Notes: generated by a model not told the origin, from the letters alone. DNA of 64,000 bases from UBA6115 sp050953005 (GCA_050953005.1 JBMNLV010000004.1:1-64000), one strand, 5' to 3'. Counted from the first letter of the stretch, positions 1 to 7,926 are shown. Made by a program: numbers and translations.

Positions 1-21
1 GGGGCGGCCGCCGGCCGCCCC
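1..21. terminator. GC-rich hairpin at the left edge
   Basis: A perfect inverted repeat (arms GGGGCGGCC and GGCCGCCCC, 3-nt loop) sits at the very start and is followed on the plus strand by a T-containing stretch (cttggttgttt). It may be the terminator of a plus-strand gene to the left, which is not visible. There is no clean T-run, so the call is tentative. Confidence 0.4.
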
Positions 22-55
22 CTTGGTTGTTTAAGATCTGTTCGTTTGTTTGAGT

Positions 56-236
56 TAATACTGATATAAAGCTTTATTGCATCCAAAGGCATCCAAAGCG
101 GCGAGGAGTTTTATTGTCCTGCATCCTGCAGGGAAGGAAAGCGATGGCATAGCCTAAGCTGCGTTGAGGTTGACTGACACAGCAGGGCGATCAAAGACCC
201 GGCGCGATGATGCGATAACGATTGGAATCAGTATTA
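56..236. repeat. MITE-like dispersed repeat, copy 1
   Basis: A 181-bp element bounded by perfect 10-bp terminal inverted repeats (TAATACTGAT at 56-65, ATCAGTATTA at 227-236). Its interior (a tccaaagcgg box, an attgtcctg box, a cccggcgcg box) recurs at 12762-12926 and 50957-51137. The right end overlaps the ancestral stop codon of the neighbouring minus-strand binding-protein gene. No transposase is encoded, so it is a non-autonomous element or a structured intergenic repeat. Confidence 0.75.
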
Positions 237-1545
237 CTCGCCCTTGAGCGCGGCATTGGAACGGGTGACCGCCTCGGTCCAGGCATCGTCCGCGGTCATC
301 TCGCCGCTCGGCCGCCTTGATGATGGCGTCGCGGATGGCGTTACGCACAACGTTGGCGCCGGTCACCGCCGGCAGGGAGCCCGCCTTGTCCAGATGGGCC
401 TGCACGCCGCCAAGCGCCTGGACGGCCAGGGTGTCCTGGGCGACATAAGCCTTGTAGGCCTCGGTATCGCGTGTCCAGGCGTAGGGCGCGAGCGCGATCA
501 CGGCCTCCGCCCAGCCGGCATTGACATCAGCGGAGATGAAGTACTTGACAAACTCATAGGCGGCCTCGGCGCGCGCGTCATCCTGATAATAGAACACGAT
601 CGGGCCGCGGTTCCAGGAAGGATACCAGGTTTGCGCCGGCATGGGCGCCACGTCAAACTCAAAGCCGTCGGGAGCAATATAGGGGAAACCGCCGCAGGAG
701 CCGATGTAGGAGCCCACAATGCCGGAGTTGAAGTCGGTAGAGAAATAGTCCCCGGTGGATTTGACAGCGACCACGCCTTCCCTGGCCAGACCTACCAGCC
801 AGCGCACCTTTTCGCGCACCTCGGGGGTGTCAAACAGCACCTGCTTGTTCTGCACGTCAATGTAGCCCGCGCCGGGGGTTTCCATGATCAGCATTTGGAC
901 GATATCGGTCAGGCCGTCGGTGCCCAGGCCGGCGACGCCCTTGGCCTCGTGTATCTTGCGCGCTGCTGCCTCCATCTCTTCCCAGGTGGTGGGCACCTGC
1001 AGCTGCAGCTCCTCAAACAGGGTCTTGTTGTAGTACAGGATGGGGCCGGTGGTGTAGGCGGGCACATAGTGGATCAGGCCGTCCTCAAAGCCCAGCACCT
1101 CACCCTCCAGCACGCCCTGGCTGAGCGCGTCCTCAAACCCGGGGATGCCGATCTCCTCGTCATAGATATACTGGCTCAGATCGGTCAGCTTGCCGCTGTT
1201 GAGATACTGTGCGGCTTCAGACGCGTAGTTGAAGATGATGTCCGGGCCGATGCCCTCCACCACTGAGGAATAAACGGACTTGAGGAAATCGGCATAGGGC
1301 TGCTGAAGCAGCTCGACAGTGATGCCTTCAGACTGCGCGTTGAAATCCTCTATCGCCTTTCTCAGGTAGGCTTCCTGCCCCTCGGTAAAGGTATGCCAGA
1401 TGGTAACCTTGGTTTTGGCTCCGCCGCCGCCGCTGGCAGGCGAATCTGCAACAACGGGCTCGGGCCTGGTCAGGAAATAAACGCCGACCGCTGCCGCAAC
1501 AACCAGTACGACAATCATTACGGTAGTCCAGGTTTTCTTTGTCAT
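154..1545 (-). CDS. Sugar ABC transporter substrate-binding protein, family 1, 3' frameshift
   Basis: This is an extracellular solute-binding protein of the family that delivers sugars to CUT1 importers. The start at 1545 (MTKKTW) has a good AAGGAGGA site. Residues 7-26 form a hydrophobic signal or anchor segment. There is no lipobox cysteine; a Gly/Ser linker follows, then a typical family 1 fold beginning VTIWHTF. After the residues AIIKAA (about position 310) the frame shifts. In the next frame the sequence reads SGEMTADDAWTEAV and ends at a TAA at 234-236, the usual C-terminus for the family. In the frame as given, the protein instead runs on through the repeat to 154. One extra base or a two-base loss near 308-314 explains it. 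No permease gene lies next to it within the window. The fold is probably still complete except for the last helix. Confidence 0.8.
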   Translation of the reverse strand: MTKKTWTTVMIVVLVVAAAVGVYFLTRPEPVVADSPASGGGGAKTKVTIWHTFTEGQEAYLRKAIEDFNAQSEGITVELLQQPYADFLKSVYSSVVEGIGPDIIFNYASEAAQYLNSGKLTDLSQYIYDEEIGIPGFEDALSQGVLEGEVLGFEDGLIHYVPAYTTGPILYYNKTLFEELQLQVPTTWEEMEAAARKIHEAKGVAGLGTDGLTDIVQMLIMETPGAGYIDVQNKQVLFDTPEVREKVRWLVGLAREGVVAVKSTGDYFSTDFNSGIVGSYIGSCGGFPYIAPDGFEFDVAPMPAQTWYPSWNRGPIVFYYQDDARAEAAYEFVKYFISADVNAGWAEAVIALAPYAWTRDTEAYKAYVAQDTLAVQALGGVQAHLDKAGSLPAVTGANVVRNAIRDAIIKAAERRDDRGRCLDRGGHPFQCRAQGRVILIPIVIASSRRVFDRPAVSVNLNAA

Positions 1546-1635
1546 GGGTTCCTCCTTAAATTGATATTGATCGATTTTGCCCCCTGTGGGGACGTAATGG
1601 GCGCAAGCCGTCAACAGACTCGACAACCCCTGTCT

Positions 1636-1641
1636 ATTATA
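1636..1641 (-). promoter_or_regulatory. Probable -10 element for the solute-binding protein gene
   Basis: A TATAAT (minus strand) lies about 90 bases upstream of the start codon at 1545 and follows a TTTCAGG stretch. The -35 position (TTTTAT at 17-bp spacing) is poor, so an activator may be needed. Confidence 0.4.
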
Positions 1642-1844
1642 CCTGAAACACACAATTAATAAAACCTGTTAGCGATGCTTTTACAGAGTTTTTACCCCCT
1701 GCCTCTTCTCAGGCCTTGCCGGTGCCGGGCTTTCGGCCATCCTGGCGCGGGTATCGCTTGTAACAAGCGCGTATGGCACATACGGATGTAATTTTCACAC
1801 AGCAGGCGCATTGCCAACGCTTCACTTCAGCTCACCGGAGGGCG

Positions 1845-1878
1845 CGCAAAAAAGACCGCGGCGCCACCGGCGCCGCGG
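1845..1878 (-). terminator. Terminator of the phage morphogenesis block
   Basis: Read on the minus strand, a 10-bp GC stem (CCGCGGCGCC / GGCGCCGCGG, 3-nt loop at 1866-1868) is followed by TCTTTTTT. It lies beyond the last phage gene (holin) and before the solute-binding gene, so it likely ends the block that starts near 9.85 kb. Confidence 0.75.
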
Positions 1879-1919
1879 GGTGGGCGGCCCAACAGAAAAA
1901 AGACGGTAAAAAGAAAAAA

Positions 1920-2017
1920 GATGAAAAACAGATGAAAGGAAGATGACAAAAGAGAAAGATGAAAAAACAGATGAAAGGAAGATGTCAAAAGAGAAAGATG
2001 AAAAACAGACGTCAAAA
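1920..2017. repeat. Purine/pyrimidine-skewed tandem repeat of 38-39 bp
   Basis: Two nearly identical units (1920-1957 and 1958-1996) and a partial third (1997-2017), built from gatgaaaaacag, atgaaaggaagatg and caaaagagaaa. The strand is almost pure purine on plus and pyrimidine on minus. It lies between the holin stop codon and the terminator of the phage block. No credible protein is encoded in either direction. Confidence 0.8.
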
Positions 2018-2657
2018 GGGCAGGTCATCGCGTTTGCCGGTGAAATCATCGTAGTTGAAGGGCAGGGAGGCGGCGTCTGAGGGGGGAGAAACGGCGTCTG
2101 AGGGGAAAAGCACGTCATCAGCCCCGCCTTCCGCGCTGTCCTCAGCTGACAGGCCGTTCTCATCCCCGCCATCCTCGGGCAAATCGAAGATGACGGGGGC
2201 GAGAGCGCGCTGTCCGGATGGCCGTCATAGGGGCCGATGTCCTTGCCGGACCTGTACAGCTCCAGGATGTCCAGCAGCTTCCCGGGGAAGGGGACGCGGC
2301 GGCCAGGGCGGCGTTTTCGATGATGGAGAAGGCTTCATTGGCGGAATAGAAGCCGATGACGGACAATCTGGCGACATTGCTGTTAAGCAGGCCGTCCAGG
2401 GCGGTGCCCAGGATGACCAGGATGATGATGAGCAGCTTCCCTGGTGACGCCCAGGAAGAAACTGGCCGCTCTTGAAGGAGCCCGAGACCGTCTTGCCGCT
2501 GCGGTTGCAGCGCCGAGATCACCAGGCCGGTGACGATGTCCAGCGCCATCAGCAGGAAGAGCAGCCCCAGGCCGGCGTCCCAGCCCCCCATGATCTCCAG
2601 GAGGAAGGCCAGGGCGGCCATGCCGGCGGAACAGATGACGGTAAAAATGTGTTTCAT
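2012..2657 (-). pseudogene. Phage holin (toxin-secretion/lysis holin family), frameshifted
   Basis: The start at 2657 gives MKHIFTVICSAGMAAL, a hydrophobic segment and LGLLFLLMALDIVTGL, the signature of TcdE/phage holin family 4. The frame breaks near 2470. In another frame GSFKSGQFFLGVTR follows, then KLLIIILVILGTALDGL and the SVIGFYSANEAFSIIENAAL segment in the first frame again. A further shift near 2300 leads to a long acidic C-terminal tail ending DDFTGKRDDLPF with a stop at 2012-2014. The product would sit in the inner membrane and release the lysin encoded upstream. At least two frameshifts make an intact product unlikely unless they are sequence errors. Confidence 0.7.
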
Positions 2658-2693
2658 GGCGTCCTTTCAGTGGTCGGAGGTCGGGGAAGGGGG

Positions 2694-2752
2694 GACGGCG
2701 CGAAGGGCTGCGCCCTTCGCGATCCCTGAATCCCGAAGGAAGGAGCGGGGAC
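2694..2752. repeat. Phage-block repeat X, copy 1
   Basis: A perfect hairpin (GCGAAGGGC tgc GCCCTTCGC) is followed by gatccctgaatcccgaagg. The same unit occurs at 3000-3058 and 4180-4238, always in spacers between minus-strand phage genes. Confidence 0.75.
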
Positions 2753-2999
2753 AGCAGCCAGGGGCCGCGGGTGAAGCGGGAATGGCCCGGAATGGGCCGG
2801 AAAGGGGCCTGCGCGCGGCCCGGGGGGCGGGGGAAGACCCCAAAACCACACCCCCGGGGGCAACGCCCGTAAAACGCGCCAAAACGCCTGGAAGTCAGGC
2901 AGGGCTGTGGCAGGAGGTACACAGGCGAAGACAAAGGGAGCGGCGAAAAGGCGCGGAGAAACGGCGGGGAAGGGGGGACGGATCCGGGGGAAGGGGGGG

Positions 3000-3058
3000 A
3001 CGGCGCGAAGGGCTGCGCCCTTTGCCAATCCCTGAATCCCGAAGGAAGGGACGGGGGA
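3000..3058. repeat. Phage-block repeat X, copy 2
   Basis: Same unit as at 2694 with small changes in the hairpin arms (GCGAAGGGC tgc GCCCTTTGC), then ccctgaatcccgaagg. It lies directly upstream of the poly-T hairpin repeat Y1. Confidence 0.75.
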
Positions 3059-3075
3059 CGGGGGGGACGCCCCCT

Positions 3076-3160
3076 TTTTTTCAAAAAGGGGACAAAAAAA
3101 CATTAACAGGGGGAACAAGGAAGAGGGGCGCCGTCCCGCCGGACAAAAGCAGGCATTCGC
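3076..3160. repeat. Phage-block repeat Y, copy 1 (terminator-like)
   Basis: A stem of CCCC-T-run / A-run-GGGG is followed by acattaacaggggg and a cgccgtcccgccgg box with an aaaagcagg tail. The near-identical unit at 4330-4412 lies in the next spacer. In the minus direction it would act on transcripts leaving the lysin gene. Confidence 0.65.
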
Positions 3161-3193
3161 AGCCTGGATGAGCCTGGCTGATTTACAATTCTT

Positions 3194-4107
3194 TCACAGC
3201 TGCAGCGCGTCCAGGATGGCGCAGTCCGCCTCGCCGGTGGGCGGGGAAGCCGTAGGCGAGCTGGAAGGCGCGCAGGGCGGCGGCGGTTTCCCCGCCGAAG
3301 ACGCCGTCCGCGCCGTAGCGGGGCAGGCTGAAGCCCAGGCGCAGCAGCGTTTCCTGCAGGGTTTTGACGCGCTCGCCCTTCATGCCCCGCGCCAGGCGCG
3401 CGCGGCAGCCGGACAGGGGCTCGGAGGCGGATCCGCCGGGGGTCCTCCGCGGAACTTGCCGGGGGGTCGCCGGGAACCGGGCCGGGCCCGGCCGCGTCCC
3501 CCCGCCGCCGCGTCAGCAGGGGGCGCGTCCTGCCCTGAGCCCGGGACGACATCGGACAGCCCGGGCGGCCGGCCGGGCAGGCTGAAGCCCACGGGAAAGG
3601 CCATATGCGTCCAGGGATAGGCGGGTGAGCCTTGGTAATGGATGACGCCCTTGGCGTGGTTGCGCGCGTCCACGGCCGTGCCATCGCCCAGGGAAATGCC
3701 CACGTGCGCCATGGGGCGCGCGGCATAGCCGTCCGGGTCAGCCCGGAAGAGGACGCAGACGAAGCGCGAGGCAATGGGCAGCTTGAACGAGGTTTTAAGC
3801 GCCCAGGCCGGCGCGCGCCACTGGCTTGGACGCGCCCGAGGGCAGGGGTGACATCCGCCCTGGCCAGGGCGCGGCGGACCAGCTGCGCGCAGTCATAGGC
3901 CGGGCGGCCCTTCCAGGCGCAGCGGGAGCAGTTGACAGCCTTGCCGGACAGGATGGGGCAATACCGGCGGATGTTGTCCGCGCTGCGGGGGTACTGCTTG
4001 AGCAGGGCGCGGCGGTAATCAGGCGCGCAGGGCCGGCCGGTGGCGCCGTAGATATAGGGGCAGCCCACGGCGGAAAGGGCGTAGCGGACAACAGCGGATT
4101 CTGGCAT
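3194..4107 (-). pseudogene. Phage endolysin: NlpC/P60-type peptidase plus peptidoglycan-binding domain, frameshifted
   Basis: The start at 4107 (MPESAVVRYALSAVGC) follows a GGGAGG site. The first 90 residues carry the NlpC/P60 nucleophile motif in PAYDCAQLVRRAL. A shift near 3820 moves to another frame, where the catalytic-histidine segment AHVGISLGDGTAVDAR and the third segment NHAKGVIHYQG appear. A second shift near 3383 brings in a PG_binding_1 domain (TLQETLLRLGFSLPRYG ... FGGETAAALRAFQ). A last shift gives the end ADCAILDALQL with a TGA at 3194-3196. It would cleave peptidoglycan during phage lysis. The domains are recognisable, but at least three frame breaks mean no full-length product. 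Confidence 0.75.
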
Positions 4108-4179
4108 GCGGGCCTCCCGGGCGAAAATCATAATTCACAAACAGGGGCGGGGACGGGGGGACGGATCCGGGGAAGGGGA

Positions 4180-4238
4180 CGGCGCAAAGGGCTGCGCCCT
4201 TTGCAATCCCTGAATCCCGAAGGAAGGTACGGGAGCGG
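4180..4238. repeat. Phage-block repeat X, copy 3
   Basis: Hairpin GCAAAGGGC tgc GCCCTTTGC, then aatccctgaatcccgaagg. Relative to copy 1, both arms carry compensating changes (GCGAAGGGC to GCAAAGGGC and GCCCTTCGC to GCCCTTTGC), so pairing is preserved. Confidence 0.75.
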
Positions 4239-4329
4239 TGGAAGGAATGGCGGGTGGGGCACGCGCGGGATCCTGAAGATCTCCACGCGGCAGATCCCTG
4301 GAGATCAAGGATCCGGCGCCGGCGGCATT

Positions 4330-4412
4330 CTGCCCCTTTTTGAAAAAAGGGGACAAAAAACTTTAACAGGGCAGGTCAGGGATGTATGGCGCCGTCCCGC
4401 CGGTCAAAAGCA
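4330..4412. repeat. Phage-block repeat Y, copy 2 (terminator-like)
   Basis: A CCCCTTTTTG / AAAAAAGGGG stem is followed by acaaaaaactttaacaggg, then caggtcagggatgtatggcgcc and the gtcccgccggtcaaaagcagg box. Parts recur at 3076-3160, 6206-6240 and 6664-6700. Confidence 0.65.
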
Positions 4413-4537
4413 GGCTTTCAAGCGGGGGACAGGCTGTCAGGGGCCACGGGTAAAGCGGCCATGCCCGGGCGACTGTCACGCCAGGCGGCCGGGCGGGGCC
4501 GGACAGCCGCGGCAGCGGCTGAATGGCGGTGGGCAAG

Positions 4538-4744
4538 TCAATCAGGGCGCGCGCCTTCCAGCCGCCTGCCGCACTCCGGGCAGAACCCGGGCTTGTAATC
4601 CCGGTAGATGGACAGCTTCCGCCCGGGCATGTCCTCGGTGATGAGCTCAAAGGGCCAGATATCGCCGGCGCAGATGGCGCAGGGTTGATCCCCGCGGGGC
4701 GTCAAAGACCGGCGCGCGCGCTCAAGGCCGCGGATGAGGACCAT
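4538..4744 (-). CDS. Small phage protein with a four-cysteine zinc-ribbon pattern
   Basis: A 68-residue protein with CAIC near residue 22 and CPEC near residue 55, a typical two-knuckle zinc ribbon. Its ATG overlaps the TGA of the preceding gene (TGATG), which indicates translational coupling within the phage block. Its role is unknown; small zinc proteins of this kind are common near tail genes. It is intact, unlike its downstream neighbours. Confidence 0.6.
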   Translation of the reverse strand: MVLIRGLERARRSLTPRGDQPCAICAGDIWPFELITEDMPGRKLSIYRDYKPGFCPECGRRLEGARPD

Positions 4745-5067
4745 CAGGGGATCACCTCCCGGAGGGTGAGGGCCAGGGGCGCGTAGGTGACCTCGCCCGA
4801 GGCCTCGCGCAGCACGGAGACGCGCGCGGCGTAAACCTTGACGGTATAGGTCACGTTGGCGTTGGTGACCGGGTAGAGGTAGGACAGGCTGACGCCTGCC
4901 GGGTCCGCGGTGGCCGCGCCCAGGATGGTGGCGGCCTGGGCGGCGGACACGCGGTTCCAGGAAAGGACGAGCTGCCGGTACAGCTTGTCATCCACGGCCA
5001 CGGTGACCCACTCGGAGGACAGCAGGTCCGGCTCGGGGACCAGGACAGCGTTGATCAGGATATTCAC
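4744..5067 (-). CDS. Phage tail-region protein, DUF6711-like
   Basis: A 107-residue intact protein beginning MNILINAVLVPEPDLLSSEW and rich in beta-strand residues, with a YTVKVYAARV segment. It resembles short beta-rich tail-region proteins of Firmicutes prophages (DUF6711 type), judged by overall pattern only. It sits between the tail-tube-like gene (ending at 5071) and the zinc-ribbon gene, which it overlaps by one base. Confidence 0.5.
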   Translation of the reverse strand: MNILINAVLVPEPDLLSSEWVTVAVDDKLYRQLVLSWNRVSAAQAATILGAATADPAGVSLSYLYPVTNANVTYTVKVYAARVSVLREASGEVTYAPLALTLREVIP

Positions 5068-5070
5068 GCG

Positions 5071-5425
5071 TTAAACCCTCGTAAACTCGCCTCGGAAGGC
5101 GATGGTGAACCTGAGGCCCAGGGGGGAGCGGTGGAAGGCGGTCAGGATACCGCTGGCGCGGTAGTGGAAGGGCGATTTATAGCTGATGGTGAAGGGCGCG
5201 TCCGTCCGGGAATGGAAGAGCTGCTGCAGGCGGTCCCCTGCCGGGTCCTGATAGACAAACTCGGCGGAAACCGTGACGCTTGCCCGGGGGCCAGGGGCCC
5301 GGCGTCCAGCGCCGGCAGGAGCAGGGGAACTGACGCTGAGCGGACTGCGTGACAAGCGCCTGGCGGACGGCCGGGGCAAAGCTGAAATCCAGCGGGGAGG
5401 GCAGGGGCGAGCCAGGCGGTATCAT
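5071..5425 (-). pseudogene. Probable phage tail protein, frameshifted
   Basis: The ATG at 5425 overlaps the stop of the preceding gene as ATGA. The first frame gives LDFSFAPAVRQALVTQSAQ, a second VPLLLPALDAGPLAPGQA, and a third a good C-terminal half (VTVSAEFVYQDPAGDRLQQL ... LRFTIAFRGEFTRV). Two shifts near 5330 and 5280 join them into about 117 residues. The position after the connector genes and the beta-rich end suggest a tail-tube or tail-completion protein. This is inferred from gene order. Confidence 0.5.
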
Positions 5426-5821
5426 CCGCGCCTGCGCACGCGGAACAGCAGCGGGTACTGCACCTCGGGCGGGATGGGGGGATCGGGGACAACGGGCACA
5501 CTCAGCCAGGGTCTGAAAAGACCCAGGTCGCGGAGGAAAAAGCCAGTGTCGTACTCCACGCCCGTCCTCTGCGTGGGTGAGGGGCGTAGCCCAGGGGCTG
5601 CAACGCGGTCCGCGCGGTGGCGTGTGTAGCCGTCATTGGCCTCGGGGCTGTTGGCGCGGAAGGAGACCAGGATGTCCGTTCGCGCGCTGCCGTCCTCCAG
5701 GCGGGTCCCAGGAGCGCAAAGAGAAGGCGCAACCCGGAGAGCGGCGAGGGGATCTGGGGGCCAGGCGCGGAAGTACGGCGATGGACAGCGCGCCCTTGAG
5801 GGCGTTGTAGATGGCGATCAT
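5422..5821 (-). pseudogene. Phage connector/neck-region protein, frameshifted
   Basis: The start at 5821 reads MIAIYNALKGALSIAV. Later pieces (LRLLFALLGPAWRTAARERT in one frame, YTRHRADRV- and PPEVQYPLLFRVRRRG-type ends in others) must be joined through several shifts. The stop TGA at 5422-5424 overlaps the next ATG. In SPP1-like gene order this place is held by the minor capsid or tail-completion protein. No family signature survives. Confidence 0.4.
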
Positions 5822-5822
5822 G

Positions 5823-6164
5823 TCAGCGGCGGGTCATTGCTTCAGCTCCAGGTTTGTACTGTAAATGCCTGGGGTATTTTTTGACGGCGGTGACCACGAA
5901 AGGCGCGGGGGTCATCGGGGAAATAGAGGTGGTCGAACTCAGAAACGCCGGGGATCGCCCTGGGGGATGAGCGACCAGGTGACGGCCAGGCGGACGCCGG
6001 CGGCCGTCCTAGGTGACCCTGCGCTGCGGCGGCAGCAGCAGGCCGTCAAAGGTATCGGACTGAAAGAACTCCAGGCGGTAGAGGCTGCCGGACGCGCCCA
6101 CGCAGGGCGCTGTTTTCTTGTGGACCACGCTGACCAGGCGGCCCTTGCGCAGGCGTAAGGACAT
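5823..6164 (-). pseudogene. Small phage protein after the head-tail connector, frameshifted
   Basis: The start at 6164 has a GGAGGTGCTT site and reads MSLRLRKGRLVSVVHKKTAP. The frame breaks near 6012, continues as AAGVRLAVTWSLIPQGDP in a second frame and as SEFDHLYFPDDPRAF / VVTAVKKYPRHLQYKPGAEAM in others, ending with TGA at 5823-5825. A head-completion or stopper role fits the position, but I do not recognise the family. Confidence 0.4.
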
Positions 6165-6205
6165 AAGCACCTCCGGAGGAAAAAGGGAGCGGGGCGGGGA
6201 CGGGG

Positions 6206-6240
6206 GGACAAAAACTTTAACAGGGGAGGTCAGGGATCCG
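6206..6240. repeat. Phage-block repeat Y, partial copy 3
   Basis: The core ggggacaaaaactttaacaggg plus aggtcagggatcc matches the other Y copies but lacks the poly-T stem. The stop codon of the head-tail connector gene (6230-6232) lies inside it. Confidence 0.6.
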
Positions 6241-6569
6241 GCGCCGGCGGCCAGGCGACAGCCCTGGCGTTGCGGAAGGGGCGCAGCTGAATCTTGATGA
6301 TGTCGGGCAGGGACTCGAACCAGGACGACACATCGCCCTTCGGCGCGCTTGATCTCGCCCTCCGCGCCCCTGCGGTTGTACAGGACCAGGGCGAGCATGC
6401 CGCGGGGCCTGGTCCATGGCGGGGGGGAAGCGGGCAGCCGGTCCACGCCCGGCAGGGTGAGGTAACCGGCGATCAGGGCGTCCGCCTGGGCGATGAAGGC
6501 GTCGGCCGTGGCCTGGCTGGGCGGGTCTGAATCGGCCAGCAGGTTGAAGAACACGTCAGAAGCGGACAT
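6230..6569 (-). pseudogene. Phage head-tail connector protein, frameshifted
   Basis: The start at 6569 (MSASDVFFNLLADSDPPSQA) is preceded by a GGAGGTGCC site and opens a helical protein of the gp6/gp15 connector type. The frame holds through ALVLYNRRGAEGEIKRAEG. A one-base shift near 6338 then leads to DVSSWFESLPDIIKIQLRPF and the end AVAWPPAPDP with TGA at 6230-6232. The LYNR-x-GAEGE motif is typical of connector proteins next to N4-gp56 capsids. The C7 run near 6420 also makes an extra pair of compensating slips possible. Confidence 0.65.
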
Positions 6570-6633
6570 GGGGCACCTCCGGAAGGGGAGCGGGGGGATG
6601 AGGGACGGGGAACGGGGACGGGGACGAGGGACC

Positions 6634-6663
6634 CCGGAAACTTTCTTGAAAGAAAGTTTCCGG
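6634..6663 (-). terminator. Strong hairpin downstream of the capsid gene
   Basis: Perfect 14-bp arms (CCGGAAACTTTCTT / AAGAAAGTTTCCGG) separated by 2 nt, starting 54 bases past the capsid stop codon. No T-run follows in the minus direction, so it fits a 3'-end stabiliser or attenuator that favours capsid expression over the downstream genes. Confidence 0.65.
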
Positions 6664-6700
6664 ACCTTCAAAGAACTTTAACAGGGGAAGTCAGGGATGT
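6664..6700. repeat. Phage-block repeat Y, partial copy 4
   Basis: The segment caaagaactttaacagggga plus agtcagggatgtgagcgcc matches the core of the other Y copies and lies between the capsid stop and the hairpin at 6634. Confidence 0.6.
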
Positions 6701-6716
6701 GAGCGCCGCCCCTGCG

Positions 6717-7856
6717 CTAAGCCTTCTTGTTGAGCGCCACGGACGCCTTTTTGAAGGGCTTGTTGGCGATGTCGATGAGGATGAAGTGCGCGTAGGTGTT
6801 GGTGCCGCCGGCGACCTCGGTGGTGGAAGACAGCCAGTAGGAGCAGCCCGAGATGGGGGTGCCCCAGGTGGTCGAGAAGGAAGAGTTGGTATCAAGCTTG
6901 TAGACCCACTTGAAGCCCAGGGGCGCCGGGGCCAGGTAGTGATCCGGGATGACGAGGAAGGCGCTGCCCTGGGTATTGCCGGGGGCGGTGTGGATCTGCC
7001 CGGCGGCGGCGTCTCCGGCGGGCAGGGTCTGGATGCCCGAGAAGACCGAGGCGGCGATGACCTTGCTGTCATCGTAGAGGTAGGCGGCGCAGTGCTTGGA
7101 GGCGAAGATGTTGTCCCGCATGAACTTGGCCTCGCGCTGGACCTCCAGGAATGTGCCCTGCTTGTTGACCAGGCGCAGGGCGCCGGGCTTGACGATGAAG
7201 TAGCGCTTCTCGCTGAGGGTGGCGTCCGCCTTGATCTTGTTGGAAACAACGATCTGGCAGCCCCAGATCTCGCCGACAACGCCGGAAAAGATCATGCGCT
7301 GGCCGAGGTCGGAAGCGCGGATGTAATCGTCATCCTTGCGCAGGGTGGCGAAGCCGGCCGGGTCCACCAGCATGACGGCCGGCTCTTCCAGCTCCTCGCC
7401 GAAGAGGGTGAGGGCTTCGGCGACATTGTCCGCGCTCAGCGCGGTGATGGGCGCGATGCGGTGGATGGGCAGGCCGTTGAGCGCGGTGAAAAGCGCGTCA
7501 TCCACGGCGTGGTCAATGGAGTGGGCGAGCTGGTTGGCGGCCTCGCCGACGGGGTCGCCGTAGCCTGAGAGCCTGGCCTCGTCCGTGATCTGGACGGCCT
7601 TGGCGTACTTCTTGACGGTGGCGGGGACGGCGAAGGAGGTGAGCTCGGTGGGCGTGATCTCGCCGTTTTCGGCGATCTCGTCAGCCTTGCCGATGTAGCG
7701 GAAGGCGGGGAACTTGAGGGTATCGCCGGGCTGGCCCTGCAGGGTGTTGTCCTGGGTGGCCAGGGGCATGAGGGTGACGCGGTTGCCCAGCCTGGTCTCG
7801 ACCAGGTCGGCGAGGACCTCGGGGACGATGAGGGAATCGGTGGTGGTGCTTGGCAT
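6717..7856 (-). CDS. Phage major capsid protein, N4-gp56 family
   Basis: An intact 379-residue protein. The N-terminus (DSLIVPEVLADLVETRLGNR), the pattern DNTLQGQPGDTLKFPAFRYIG, TVKKYAKAVQITDEARLSGYGDPVGEA and later AGFATLRKDDDYIRA are characteristic of the N4-gp56 major capsid family. It would form the procapsid shell with the scaffold encoded just upstream. The start at 7856 has an AAAGGAG site. In order the genes run portal, scaffold, capsid, connector, as in SPP1-like and podoviral modules. The reading frame is undamaged, in contrast to most downstream genes. Confidence 0.85.
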   Translation of the reverse strand: MPSTTTDSLIVPEVLADLVETRLGNRVTLMPLATQDNTLQGQPGDTLKFPAFRYIGKADEIAENGEITPTELTSFAVPATVKKYAKAVQITDEARLSGYGDPVGEAANQLAHSIDHAVDDALFTALNGLPIHRIAPITALSADNVAEALTLFGEELEEPAVMLVDPAGFATLRKDDDYIRASDLGQRMIFSGVVGEIWGCQIVVSNKIKADATLSEKRYFIVKPGALRLVNKQGTFLEVQREAKFMRDNIFASKHCAAYLYDDSKVIAASVFSGIQTLPAGDAAAGQIHTAPGNTQGSAFLVIPDHYLAPAPLGFKWVYKLDTNSSFSTTWGTPISGCSYWLSSTTEVAGGTNTYAHFILIDIANKPFKKASVALNKKA

Positions 7857-7926
7857 GGCGGTTTACTCCTTTGCGATAGAGATCAGGGGGACGGGGAGGA
7901 CGGATCCGGGGAAGGGGACGGGAAGA

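Larger units (their letters stand above)
2658..3193. other. Non-coding spacer between lysin and holin, filled with repeats
   Basis: This 536-bp, very G-rich stretch has no credible gene. It contains the two hairpin repeats at 2694 and 3000 and the terminator-like repeat at 3076. The overlapping open frames are low-complexity Gly/Arg/Pro readings of the G-runs. Confidence 0.6.
4108..4537. other. Non-coding spacer upstream of the lysin gene
   Basis: The stretch holds repeat X copy 3 and repeat Y copy 2. About 125 further bases next to the zinc-ribbon gene could be a decayed extension of that gene; the frame ending PYIPDLPC reads through it, but no family signature is visible. Confidence 0.5.

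Noticed and set aside
1827..2015. Hydrophobic 62-codon frame in the pyrimidine-rich repeat
   Set aside because: Its Phe/Leu/Ser content comes only from the T/C-rich tandem repeat; no ribosome site.
1920..2017. CRISPR array
   Set aside because: The units are contiguous tandem repeats without unique spacers, only 2.5 copies, and no cas genes lie in the window.
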